This document shows positions 10,638 through 23,213 of a DNA stretch of 64,000 bases, piece after piece. The stretch spans positions 2,356,001-2,420,000 of the forward strand of contig CM066300.1 of assembly GCA_033807695.1 (NCBI GenBank), given 5' to 3'. The position numbers and the translations under genes are program-made. Under the pieces are notes generated by a model that worked only from the letters and a program-made list of their open reading frames with translations, was not told the DNA's origin and did no database searches. Every line of letters starts with the position of its first letter. Positions within the stretch are counted from its first letter, which is position 1. This DNA comes from Daedaleopsis sinensis (lineage: Eukaryota; Basidiomycota; Agaricomycetes; Polyporales; Polyporaceae).

Positions 10638-11546
10638 CTATTGAAAGCAACTAACCTCGACGGTCATCGGGAGCTCCCTCACGATCATATGCAGCTCCTC
10701 TAGCGTGCTCGACATGTTGTACAAGGTGCGCTGGCACACCACGCAGTGCGCCACGCGCAGGTCCCACAGCTCGCGCATCCGGTAGAAGCCCTCGTCGAAC
10801 GCCTCGCCGACGGGGGCGTGCTCGATGCGCATCGCGAGCGCGTACTTGAACGCGAACCACGCGCCGTGCTCGAGCACCACCGCGCACGGGCTCGTGTCGT
10901 CGTCGTGGTTGCACGGCATCGCGCCCAGGTTCGCCGAAAACGCAGCGCTGTCGTCGAGCCCGGCGAGCAGCTGCTCGCGCCGCTCCCGATGCAGCGCGAT
11001 CAGCTTATCGCGGGGCGCGGGCGCGACCGCGAGGAGCTCCGGGAGCGTCGCGGGCGCGAAGAGGTCGAGGGGGAGCGTGCGCGTGGCGGCGTGCTTCGCC
11101 TCTCGCTCCCAGGACATCCGGCATGCGATACCGTACAGGCGGACGGGCGACGCGTCGAGGAAGGGGGAGAAGAGCGCGAGCCGGAGCACGGAGATGGCCA
11201 TGGGCATCTCGTACTTGTCTGCGGCGTTGAGGATGCGCTCGAGGATGTCTACGTCCGAAGGCCCCGATGACTGCGGGAGCTCCATGCCGCTGACGATGGA
11301 GAGCAGCCCGGAGAGGACGGCGGCCTCCTCATCGACCGTGATTATTTCTGACTTGCTCGAGGAGGAGCCTTGTGGGAGGGAGAGCATTGTACGGAACCAT
11401 ACTGATGTACGACTCAGCGTTTCAGACGAGATGCGGAAGAGCGTATTGTCTTTGGAGCACAGCACCAGGTCTGCGTGTTGTGATGAGAACAGAGGGTGAT
11501 ACGCAGATGGGGTTGTTGAGGGCTCGGGTGCTGGATTCGAGGCCAT
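10638..11546 (-). CDS. BTB/POZ-domain protein, tandem copy 2
   Basis: An intact 302-residue frame starts at ATG 11546, matching the MAS start of copy 1. The BTB core is visible: HADLVLCSKDNTLFRISS, SETLSRTSVWFRTMLSLPQG, then AAVLSGLLSIVSG and ILNAADKYEMPM. A helical C-terminal region follows, with RLYGIACRMSWEREA and a possible metal-binding pair CVVCQR. It lacks kelch, MATH or ankyrin repeats, as in the many short BTB proteins of Agaricomycetes. The likely role is dimerisation or adaptor function, perhaps in ubiquitination (inference). The end is uncertain: a good donor (GTTAGT) lies at the codons for ...TVE|VS, as in copy 1, so a small last exon may follow downstream. Confidence 0.78.
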   Translation of the reverse strand: MASNPAPEPSTTPSAYHPLFSSQHADLVLCSKDNTLFRISSETLSRTSVWFRTMLSLPQGSSSSKSEIITVDEEAAVLSGLLSIVSGMELPQSSGPSDVDILERILNAADKYEMPMAISVLRLALFSPFLDASPVRLYGIACRMSWEREAKHAATRTLPLDLFAPATLPELLAVAPAPRDKLIALHRERREQLLAGLDDSAAFSANLGAMPCNHDDDTSPCAVVLEHGAWFAFKYALAMRIEHAPVGEAFDEGFYRMRELWDLRVAHCVVCQRTLYNMSSTLEELHMIVRELPMTVEVSCFQ

Positions 11547-12015
11547 GTGGTTCTGTCGTGGAGATCGATAGCAGTGAGGTGAGATATAAAGGATAGCTTC
11601 TGAGTTAGGCCCTACCAGAGGTTCACGTAGACAGGATCTTGACGGACAACACAATGCGACCTGCTCGGGGAAGCGTGGTGGCTGGGAATGGTGAACGTGC
11701 CACCCACGAGTCAGGCCTTTCTACGAATGGTTATTTCGTCTCCCTCAGTGACCGGTCACAATGTCACGGGTCCAACCTCAGTGACCAGTCTAAACTTCGA
11801 ACGCGACACCGTAGTGGCATTCTCCATCCCTGAGCAGACCGGGGTAGTGGCGTTGTCATGAAGGGTTCAAGTGGACAACACACTATATGAACTGCGGCAC
11901 CCGCCAAACTCGTGTCAACCCGGATGTACCGATGCTATTCCCAAAAATTATGCCACATGAAGCAAGCCGGGCTCTATAGAGAATACCAAGCGGCGCAGCC
12001 TGCCGTCTAAAGCAC

Positions 12016-13457
<1,442 letters not shown>

Positions 13458-14826
13458 CCGGCAAAGGCTCGTGGGGTGTCGAACCACTTGCTGGGGAAAA
13501 TGCAAGACACGACGCGTATGGGCGCCCGCTAGCTACGTGGTACGCGAGCGGTCGGACATCGCGCGTCCACGGCGCGCGGAGCCTGGGTCCACCGAGGCTC
13601 TGGTCCGAGCGCTCGCAGCAGACTACGGACTTTGCACCGTTCTGGCCGCGGAACTTTGGCATAAGCAGGGAATCAGGTAGTCACAGCCCATGACACGCTG
13701 TTTGCACATGAAGAGAAGAGGCATGTAAATCATACATTGACCTGTCACAATAGCGGTCCTTATTAAAGTTCAATGTCGGCTCGGGACAACAATCAAAAGG
13801 CGGTGTGTGTATGGCGGGGATGTGAACGAACACAATACGGGAACGGTGTCATGGCGAACGACTTGCGACATACGTCGGATGGCATGTGCTAGACATGTGC
13901 GACAGACACTTTAACAGACCGCCGGAGGTCGGTTACTTTGCTACTAAGTGCTAGCTGGATATGTACGTACGTTACTAGGATGAGAATCACATACATGCGC
14001 ATCCGGGGCCGGACCGGAAGGAATAAGCTCGAGATGCAGCGACGCGACAAACGAAGCACTGCCTCGGGGCCAAGAACATACGATACTTACGAGGCTAGCT
14101 GATGGGAGCGTTGGCTGCGCAACGGTAGTCAGTCGGTACCACTTACGCACACCAGGGTGAGACAGCGCCCAGGGTGGTGGAGATATCTAAGTCTTGGAGG
14201 AGGCATGTCGATGATGGGTGATGGCATATGGAGGGACGGAAAGATGTGCGAGACGAGTGATTCATGAAGTCGCCGGTTAGAAAAGCGAGAGGGTGCCTGT
14301 AGATCTCGACGTGGTCGTGATTGCAGACGGCGGATGGCGAAGGAGATCGCTCGCTCTGTCGTGATGACAAATAATACAGCTGTGCTTGGGAGAGGGGGGG
14401 CTTGTGAGCAGCTTGTGAGGCTCTCTGGGGACCAGCAGGGGCTGCGAGCGCGAGCAAAGGGAGATATGGAGGACTGGACGGAACATTGGTGGGAGGACGG
14501 AGAGAGGAGAGGCGGGTGCGGGCGGCATGACGGACGATCGTTGGGGAAAGGGGGCACATGGGCCAAAGAGGAACAAACAGTGTGTAACGCGGTGGCTAGC
14601 GCCCGTCACGGTATGGATATGGGCGAGGAGTTGGCCGGTGGCCGTCCTCGTCGCAGCCCTTGTCCTCCCTCCTCCTCTCCTCTTGCTGGGGCCTTCCTGC
14701 TCCCTCCCTTCTCCTTTCTTTTCCCGTCCATATTTCTCTTCTGTCTTCTCCCCGAGGCTCTTCTGCCTCCCCGCTTCTTCTCCAAAAACGCTATCTACAC
14801 GCCGGCGTGTCGAACCAGCCATAAGC
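13458..14826. other. Divergent intergenic region, no gene seen
   Basis: About 1.4 kb separates CBR1 and the MAP kinase phosphatase. Long frames at 14129-14876 on both strands are compositionally driven and overlap the phosphatase leader. The last 150 bases are a long pyrimidine-rich leader before ATG 14827. Confidence 0.5.
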
Positions 14827-16995
14827 ATGGACGCCGCGACCCCTCGCCCAAAGTCTGCCCTCCCTCCACGCCGCAAGGGTCCACCAACTCCTCTTCACAT
14901 CGACACGCCCGTCCACAACCCTGGCATAGCGTTCTTCTCTAGTGATAGCTCTGCTTCCGCTTCTACCCTCTCTTCCACTACTTCGGACGCAGATTCTTTT
15001 ATCCTCCCCTCCCCCAGCAAACCTCGATCCCTCAGAAACATGAAGAAGCTCTCAATAACTCTGCCATCTGCTCAATCCTCGGCGACTTCCCTCGGCCTCT
15101 CCGCCGTGGATCCCCATCCTCCTGTTAACCTCCATGACGCTCCCGCTCTCGCGAAGCGCCGTCCGTCGGTTATCTCCCTCCCGAATACCAGCACTCACCT
15201 GCTCAGGAGAAAAGGAGAAGATGGGGATGGATCCCCTACTGTACCCTACGCCGATGGTCCCATTCAGATCCTGCCAGGCATTTGGCTTGGTTCCGAGGAC
15301 AATGTTCGGGATTGGAGGGGCCTCAGGGAAAGGGGCATCAGGTCGATCTTGAACGTAGCGAAGGAGGTTCAGACTGATTTCGACCAGGCCGTCCAACCCC
15401 TCCGTCCGTTCATGTCTACTCCCGACTTGAACGCGGCCGTCTCTGCTCCCCCCGATCAGGACACCACTTATCGTCTCGCCCATCTACCCAGTGGCAGACC
15501 CGCGATGCACTATCTCAAACTGCACTGGTCTCACGGCCAGGCTGATTTGGTCACGCAAGGATTTCCAGCAGCGTTCTCCTACGTCGATAAGGCTTTGAAA
15601 CGTGGAGATGGCGTGCTCATACAGTGCGTATACTACAGGAACACATGGCACAATCGTCGCTCACCCACATCTCTCATGCAGCTGCCAATGCGGTGTTTCG
15701 CGGTCAGCGACACTCGTCATTGCGCTCGTCATGCGCGCGGCAGCACAACAGTCTGCCAGTGTTCCCCCAGAGGTTTGGGCGCTCAAGGGGATGCAAGGTG
15801 CTTACTCTTTTGTGAAAGAGAAAAGCAAGTGGGTTGGACCCAACATGTCGTAAGTTGATTCGGTGATACCCATACCACCCAACGTCTTCTCACGGCCATT
15901 TTCAACCGCAGTCTTATTTACCAATTGCTCGATTACGAGCGTTCACTCAAGGGTGGGAACACCTCCCCGACGCCTTCAGAGGTCTCAGCAGAGGAAGAAT
16001 GGGGTCGTCGTCGTCGGGCTTTGGATGAATCCGACGCCGAGGATGACCGCGCGAGCATGGAGGTCATGCAAGAAGCGCAAGCACTTGACCAGGCTATGGA
16101 GGACCGCATGATCGCTCGGAAGGCTTCATCGTCTTCGATCGGCTCGACCAGCACTGGGATTGGTATGGGGGCTGCTTGGCGCGAAAAGTACGGCAGTTCG
16201 CGGAAACGCAAGGGGTCCGCCGCTAGCGTCCTCACCAATAGCAGTGTCCTGACGGAAGATCTTGTCGAGGAGGATGAGGAACAGGAGCTCCTAGGAGTTC
16301 GCCGCGATTTCGACGGTCTTAGCTTCGGGGCGAATAGCCCCAGTACAGACCCCGCGGAAGACGAGTCCAGCGCAGAATCGGCCACTGAAGTCGCTGCCCC
16401 TTACAGCATTCTCAGTCCACCTCTGACTGCTCGTCCTATACGCCGTCCACCTGGTCTGTCATTGCCCCCTTCGGCTCCGGCATACAAGTCGTCGTTCACT
16501 CTTCCTCCCGCGCCAGTGACGGCTGTAAAGTCGTCATTCGATCTTGCAACGCCTCGTGCAAACCGCATTGCGAAGCCTCGGCACCGGCCACCTCCCATAG
16601 GCATCCTCCCCGCAGTTCCCGCGTCCCCTATTGTCCCTGTCAATGCTCCTCTGGTGCATTCGCGTCCTCGCACGGAGTCTCGGAAACCGGAGACACCGCC
16701 CGCGCATCTGCGCAACGCGACGAAGTTGACTCCCCTAAAATCCAGGGCCACCTCCGGACTCGCGACACCTTCCCAGACGTTGTTCGTCTTCCCACCCTCC
16801 CCCACGCTCGCGGCAACGCGCACGCCTTCGACGCTGACGCTCACGTCGAACGCGTTCCCGTTCCCCTCTATCTCGACACCGCGCGTGTCGACGTTCAAAT
16901 CGGAGGGCCGCCGGAAATCGTTCATCGGTCTCACGGCCCCCGCTACGCCTACCGTTGCTTCGTCGCGGGTAGACGTGCGCGGGTGGCTAGCATGA
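14827..16995 (+). CDS. MSG5: Dual-specificity MAP kinase phosphatase (Msg5-like)
   Basis: Three exons (14827-15623, 15682-15849, 15912-16995) give 682 residues. The catalytic domain covers about residues 145-325. It begins GPIQILPGIWLGSEDN and includes GIRSILNVAKE. It ends in the signature HCQCGVSRSATLVIA, whose His codon is split across intron 1: CA at the exon 1 end, C at the exon 2 start. The Cys acts as nucleophile and the Arg binds phosphate. Long Ser/Pro-rich, presumably disordered tails flank the domain, as in yeast Msg5, which dephosphorylates the Slt2 and Fus3 MAP kinases (family knowledge). The C-terminal tail has acidic stretches and many SP/TP sites. Substrates here are inferred. 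Confidence 0.85.
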
Positions 16996-17802
16996 TCCCC
17001 AGGTATTTTCTCGCTCGAATGTCCTGCATGACACATGCCCTCCATGTCCATGTTTATGCCGTCTCATGCTCGAGCATTCTCTATCTGCTCTGTGACACTA
17101 GCGCGCACCTCTCTCTATCCGTGCCAATCCCGGATCCCTCGCATCTTTTCGTCTCTTTATTGCTTTCACTTGTTCTCCACAGCACACCATGGACTGTACC
17201 TTGTTGGATCCGGTCTTTATGTGCGAGGTCTCCGGCACGACTGGCGTTCTATCATTATCTCGCGGCGTTTTTGTCACATCCTTGCTGTCCGTTCGTTCCG
17301 CCTTCTTCTCATCGCTCACGCCCCGACATTCATTCATGTTCATACCATTGGACCTGCATCCCACTGCAATTTGTTTTACTGTATATTATCGCCTTTCTTC
17401 TGTCCTGCACGTGTCGTCGCACGCATTTTCTCCGCCCCCATCCCATCTCCGTCTGCACTCGCATTCTCCCTGCGTTTTCTGTCACATATCGGCTCCGGTT
17501 CATGTTCGGCATTCATTCTCCCCATGTACTCAGCCTCCTCGTATATGCGCCGCTCCGCAGAGCGGACAAGAAGCACCCAATGAGGAAACGTCTTCATATC
17601 GCAGCCTCCGACGCGTGTCGGACCACCATGATGAAGCGCGGGGTCCGGGGAACACACAGGAAAGGTAGGTTCAATGAAAACCGCAAGGAACGTATGTATA
17701 AATTACGCGCATATAAGGGGGCCCCGGTATGACACGGACATGGCGACAGAGCGCACCGCCGACGGCGCGGTCGGACTACGAGACTCAGACACGCGGCCAG
17801 GT
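16996..17802. other. Intergenic region between convergent genes
   Basis: About 800 bases lie between the stops of the phosphatase and TVP23. The region is rich in C and T and carries overlapping open frames in several phases with no motif. It is read as 3' untranslated sequence. Confidence 0.45.
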
Positions 17803-19270
17803 TCACCCGAAGACGCGGCCGACGCTGTTCTTGACGACGCCGGTGAGGATCTGGCCGCCGAGGCCTCCCAGGCCCATGTTCCAGCCCGCGGACGCGAGCT
17901 GGTTCGCCCACTTCTGTTTAGCGTCGCGGTCGCTGCGGGACGATCAGGGCAACGCCAGTCAGTCTCAGTGTACGTATACGCCCGCGCGGGGCAGAGGAGC
18001 CCGGGGACACCGTGGGTTCTGGGGTACGCACGCGTATGTGAAGCCGATGGCGTTCGTGGCGTTGAACACGAGCGCGAGCACGACGATGGGCATGAAGCTG
18101 ATCGCGCGGGTGCAGACGCAGACGCGGGGCGTGCGGCGCGCGCGTGTGTGACGGATGGGGGGACGTGGGTGTGGGGGGCTGGTCAGATGACAGTATGGCT
18201 GCGACGGGATGCGGACGCGGTCACGCACGAGAGGTTGAACTTGAAGACGGAGACGATAAGGAGGCCTAGCCATAGGAGTGGGAAGACGTAGACTGCGATC
18301 TGTGTAATTGGCAAGAGGGGCGCAGTGAGCGAGCTGCATCAGCAGGCAGGAATAGTATTCGCTGACCCAGAACATCCTGTGCGGGGAGAGAAGGTTGGTG
18401 ATGGAGATGACCTCATGGTGCGCGAAGGTAAAATGATGAACTCACTTCGAGTCGATTGGGTTTGCGGGTCGAGAAGGCTGCATAATGGGTGAGAAGTCGA
18501 GATGGTCAGGGGAGATCCGAGGGGGGTGGAAGCTTGGAGAAACTCACGTCACGGCTCTCGAACACCCAGTAGCTCTCACCGTCGTCGTCGACCTGGAGAC
18601 GGCGTCAGAGGAAGCTCCAGAGCGAAACCGCGGGGGTCTGGTGCGTGCCTGGTTCCAATATCGCAGTCCGACTAGCCGCCGTCCTGCTACATTCTGTGAG
18701 GAGCGACGTCAGTTCAGAGAACCAAGGTGACCATGCGGCACTCACTCTGCAGTTCCAGAAGTCCATCGCGAGCAGGACGACAACAATCACGGACTGTCAA
18801 ACATGCAAGCTCTCAGCCTCCACCTGATAGTTTGAAGCATGGAGATGGACTGACGGAAAGGACATAGTTGGATATGAAGAAGCCGCACAGGACGTACACC
18901 GCTATGGCTGATATGCGGAAGAAATATAGGCAAAAGAGGACCGCCGGGTGCGCAGACTATGCAACATCATATGTCAATTGCTGTTCGCGAGTACACGGTA
19001 ACAGAACCAAGTACTTGCCTGTCTTAGGATTCCAGCAATTCCTAGGATGTGCCATTCATGACTCTACACACGTTCACCCACATGATAGCAACGCGAAGGA
19101 AACACACCTGACTCCGCATCCCCAGGATTCGTCGCCATCGGCTGTGTTGGACGCACATTTGAGGCGGACTGGCTCGTCGTCGTATGAGAGATGTTTCCTG
19201 TTGCAGATGTGCGCTGCTCGTACGCGGGGTCGTCGGGCTCGATGGTATCGAAGAGAGGTGCAGAGCTCAT
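17803..19270 (-). CDS. TVP23: Golgi membrane protein TVP23, eleven exons including a 10-nt microexon
   Basis: Eleven exons join in frame to 244 residues: 19108-19270, 19019-19041, 18855-18956, 18746-18793, 18649-18693, 18548-18592, 18446-18477, 18367-18376, 18229-18299, 18032-18097 and 17803-17932. The family core is complete: [60 protein letters not shown] and [13 protein letters not shown]. There are four membrane segments. TVP23 is a conserved late-Golgi protein linked to vesicle traffic and retrograde transport. Two introns use GC instead of GT at the donor (CAG|GCAAGT at 19018 and CAG|GCACGC at 18648). No usable GT lies at either site, and both junctions fall at the expected family positions. 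Confidence 0.88.
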
Positions 19271-19422
19271 GGCGGGAGGTAGAATGCGTCCAATTCACCT
19301 CGGCTGCGTCACTGCTCAACGCAGACGCCCATAGAATGCATCCACGTGGTGGAGATCGGGATCGTACCGACGGAGGGCAACTCCGGGCCGTTCGTCCTTG
19401 GCCCACAACCACATCCTGGTCC

Positions 19423-21065
19423 ATGGTCGACCCTCGACACGTTCGCACGTCGCCCACCGAGCGCACGCCTCTGCTACATGGCTCCAACTTTAGTCGGCCG
19501 CGAAATGCCTCACCTCCCCCTCCTGACGACCCACCTCACATTGGTTCATTCGTGGCCGAGATGAGGCCCGAAGACCTACACAACTACTCTGTCGACAAAC
19601 TCTACCCACCTACATTGCATCCGCGTTCCGCGCAAATATCGTTTGCTCTCTGTGTGCTCTTATACTATCGCACTTATCTTGCTGAGGAACCTCCACGCGA
19701 ACGTGACGTCTGGGTCAGATGGCGGCAGGAACAACAGAACGCAGTCGCCCTCAAGGAGGTGGATGCCCTGCTCGAGCAAGTCTGGATTGTGTTACTGAGA
19801 GAAGAGGGCTCGTCGACGGATGTGCAAGAGGTGCTGTGGACAGCGCATCTTCTCTATCTAGACTCCAATAGAACTACTAGAGGTGAGTGTTGGTTTCCGA
19901 ATGTACATCTTCTCCTGCCAAGCTATACAACGATGTACAGTCCTTGATTTCCTGTCAACCGGAGACGCTCCTGAATGGATGCCTGAACACTCCCTTGTCC
20001 AACTGACCCTCGCCGACACGTGGACATACGGGCTTGACCGTAGCCGCCGCGACGCCGACGATGTGTGGGTGCGATTACTGCACTTCATGGACTACACCGG
20101 TGCTCCTTAGTAAGTTCACGCCGCAGTAAAGCAAGGAAGAGACCTACCTTCTCACAACGGCTTTCATTAGTGTGCTACACATACTTGATTTATCATTTTA
20201 TATGATATACCTCGCCCTCTTAGGCAACTACCTAGTGGATCCCCCTCTACAGACTGAACTGTTCAGGTCAGACAACGCTGTGATCACTCTATACGCTATA
20301 TCCCGACTCTTGCGCCCTTGGTCGTCTGCGTCCCTCCCATTTGGCCTCGTGCTCTTGGCCTTCGCTCTCACGTTCCCCTCTGCTCCCCTACCAGAGTCAT
20401 CTGCGTACACCGCCTTACTGCTCGCATTCTCCTGGCAAGTTCTCTTGCTACATCTCCCAGCATACCCTGGCCCTCTGTTCCTCCTTCCACCGGAGCAGAT
20501 TCTACCCCTCGCCGTGCTTGTGTCGCGAGGAGTAGCGCGCACGTTCATTCCAGTCGTCGCATTCTTCATACCTGGACTGCTCGTATCCCTATCTCTCCTA
20601 TCTATCTCTCTTTCAGACAGGTTCCTGCGCTTGACCACGACATCTACATCTACGGCGTCGCCGATAGAAACCCGAGTCGTGTTCCTCTCCTTGTTCGCCA
20701 TCCTCTTCATCTTCCTCTGCTGCGCCCTCGGCTTCTCCGTGCTAGTACACCCCTTCCTCGCGTCTACGGAAGACTCCCCTCCCATGCAATGGGATCGATA
20801 CTCGAAGTCAGTCGGGAAGGAGGCGCGCCAAACTTTTGCGCGCGTCACTGCTGCCTACGCGACTCCATATTACTTTCCGGCCCCTCTCAACCTCCTTCAA
20901 CTCGTCCTTGTGCAAGCTCCCAGGGGCATAGCCGCGGTTTTCCGCTGGAAGGCAGCAATGAATGCTATCAGGACCGTGGAGAGGGGATTGTGGCGGATCA
21001 CGGTCGCTCCATTCACTTTCATCATTGCCGCATTCTGGCTATGGAACTTACCTGGACGGTGGTAA
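19423..21065 (+). CDS. Polytopic membrane protein with N-terminal dileucine-type sorting motif
   Basis: Three exons (19423-19882, 19941-20109, 20171-21065) give 507 residues. The cytosolic N-terminus has SPTERTPLLHG, a match to the [DE]xxxL[LI] signal used for AP-3 delivery to the vacuole. It continues with a Pro-rich stretch and a soluble part (LHNYSVDKLYPP). The second half has about six or seven hydrophobic helices (LHILDLSFYMIYLALLGNYL, VLLLHLPAYPGPLFLLPP, TFIPVVAFFIPGLLVSLSLL, VVFLSLFAILFIFLCCALGF). I recognise no transporter or channel signature. Vacuolar or endosomal residence is an inference from the motif. It is divergent from TVP23, with 152 bases between the ATGs, so a shared promoter is likely. 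A more upstream in-frame ATG (19338) exists. Confidence 0.72.
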
Positions 21066-21291
21066 AAGGTGAGTTTCCTCTGCTTGGCCCATTCGCATGG
21101 CTCTGCTTACATTAAAGCACTCAGTTGCGCACTTTATTGCTATCGGAGACTCGTTAACTTGGGAGCTCGCATGGGCGATTCGCAAACGCACTAATGTGGG
21201 TAAGTATGCTCTATATTATGTATGATCTATATTATATGCTATACCGTAACCAGTCACCAGACCAAAACGAAAGAAGTCGATCGTGGACGCC

Positions 21292-22787
21292 TCAACCACC
21301 CGGCACTACCAACGGTATTATGTATCGATCCCTGTACAGCCAAAACATCCGGATCCGAATCCGAATCCTTTCGAGCGATCCAATTCTCCGGTCTTGCGAC
21401 CACGCACCGTCGAGAAACAATCCGTCTCGGCGTGCAATCCGCGCCACCCAATCTTTCCGCACAAGTTCCTCTATTGCGTTTGATGCACCGGCAAGTCTGC
21501 CATCAATGTCCTGGTAGTGATAATACGGCACGAATACCATCGGCGTTCTCGCGTGCCTGAAACACTCTCGCAAGCTAGTTGCGACGGCGTGAAACCTGTC
21601 AGCGATTCCAGGAGTGCTGTGAATTGGTCTCATGAAGACCAAGACTCTGCAGGAGGGTCCGTCACGAGGTTGAGCGACTGTGCCTTGAACATCAGCAGGT
21701 AAGCCAATGTGTGCACAGTGCTCGTGCGCTTGTTACTCACCCAACATTGTCAGGAAGGAGTCCATCCAATGGGGGCGAGTGAGGCATCTCTCGCAGGTTA
21801 CACGCAGTGTCTTCAAGTTGGGCGCACATGCGAGCCATCGCTGGAAGTCGACGGACGTCGAGGTCTCGGCCACCACATGCAGACGGTCCAGCACGGGGAA
21901 CATCGGGTCCTCTCTGCTCAGCTGCGAGGAGAAGACGGGCTCGTCTCCGACGAAGGCCAACTCTCGCAGCCTCGGAAAAGCCGCCGGTACCGGTATTTTT
22001 GGTCGTGCCGTCCGACATGAGACCCACTCTCTGTGCCCGTACAGGCAGAGTGTCTCTAGGTGATCAGCAGCGATCGCGATCAGGGCTTGTACGGCAGCGC
22101 CATATTCATTTGCCCCGTTCCACCGGTGCTTTGCACTCTCGTTCTGGTCCCAACACCCCGCGAGGTGTTCCAGGTCGAACCAGGAGTACCACTCTGACGG
22201 CTTTTCGTGGGCGCGGTCAGCGGCGAGGTCCTCCGGCGCATACTGTGTCAGGGAGAGGCAAAGATGTGCGATGCGCGGCCTTGCACCTCCCTCCTCCTCG
22301 GCCTCCTTCAGTGCCTTGTGGAGTACGTCAAGGAACTGTTTGATACTGCCACGGGAGCCAGAGAGGAGGGACACGGAATGGAAACGCGCTGCTCGCGACG
22401 TGGCGCGGATGTGCTTGCAGGCGAGGGAGAGGGAGCAGCCGGTGTATCCTCCGTCGGTACAGGCGAGACGGAAGATCTCGTCCAAGAGCTCGACAGGCAG
22501 ATGCGCTAGCCGTGGCTTCGGGTGTGCGGCTGCGATTGAATGTGGCGAGGCTGTTGCCAACAGTGAGGGTGGGTGGAGAAAATTAGTGAGAAGTCGTCTG
22601 GCGGGTTTCCGATTGGTGGGTCGGGTGTGGGATATCCGTGGGTAATAAAGAACGATGACGAGTGATATGCAAGAGAAAAAGATTGACAAGGAGACCAAAA
22701 CGCTGACAGAAGGTCAGATAATGGTGCAGCTGCCACGGCTTTGAGGACACGTACCTCATGATGATCGTCGACGACATGAGGATGCAT
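21292..22787 (-). CDS. F-box-like protein
   Basis: The core is an F-box-like motif (RLAHLPVELLDEIFRLAC) in frame from about 22515 down to a donor at 21741, followed by a last exon 21292-21683. Downstream, LRELAFVGDEPVFSS and NLKTLRVTCERC look like loosely conserved leucine-rich repeats. F-box proteins recruit substrates to SCF ubiquitin ligases through Skp1 (family knowledge). Agaricomycetes carry large, rapidly changing families of them. The start is tentative: a 33-nt first exon from ATG 22787 spliced to 22515 gives 399 residues in phase. However, the acceptor (CCGAAG) is weak, and the open frame further upstream has no ATG. Confidence 0.62.
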
Positions 22788-23213
22788 AGGGAGACTTGCG
22801 TTATATATGACATGTTCGAGCAGCTTTACGAGATATAAAGGGCCGTGAGGTAGAGCGGTAACGACTTACAGTTGAAGGAGTCAGGCTGATGATATGTAAC
22901 CGCTCTCGAAGCCTCCGGCGGTATAGGGTTGTCACCTCATGGCGGTGAGCGCTGTCCGATATCGTGCGTGGTTGGCTCCCTTGCAGCGCTGATGTGAACG
23001 CCCACAAGCCCCGACAACGCCATGAGGGACGAACATGTTCAGCTGTGGTAAAGCTCAGATACGGTACGGCGTGACCATCCACAACACCTTCTAAATCGGG
23101 AGGGCGCTTCTTCGAGTGCCGCCAGCTGCAGCGGCTGAGCTTTCTCTCGATAGTACCACTCGGCACACTACGACTTAAGTAGCACTCCCAGACTTGGTTG
23201 TATCGTCGCGAAC

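Noticed and set aside
10746..11270. 174-residue frame antisense to BTB copy 2
   Set aside because: Its composition (runs of Arg, Glu, Val) mirrors the coding strand; it has no motif.
14129..14876. Overlapping frames on both strands upstream of the phosphatase
   Set aside because: They lie in a pyrimidine-rich leader, lack codon bias and contradict one another.
18300..18370. Intron of TVP23 beginning after the codons for WVSEY with a non-canonical donor
   Set aside because: A GT donor four codons earlier (GTCAGC after MFW) keeps frame and removes a gap relative to the family.
22515..22698. F-box protein starting at the beginning of the open frame at 22698
   Set aside because: The frame opens with TTG and has no ATG before the F-box; a spliced first exon from ATG 22787 is more likely.
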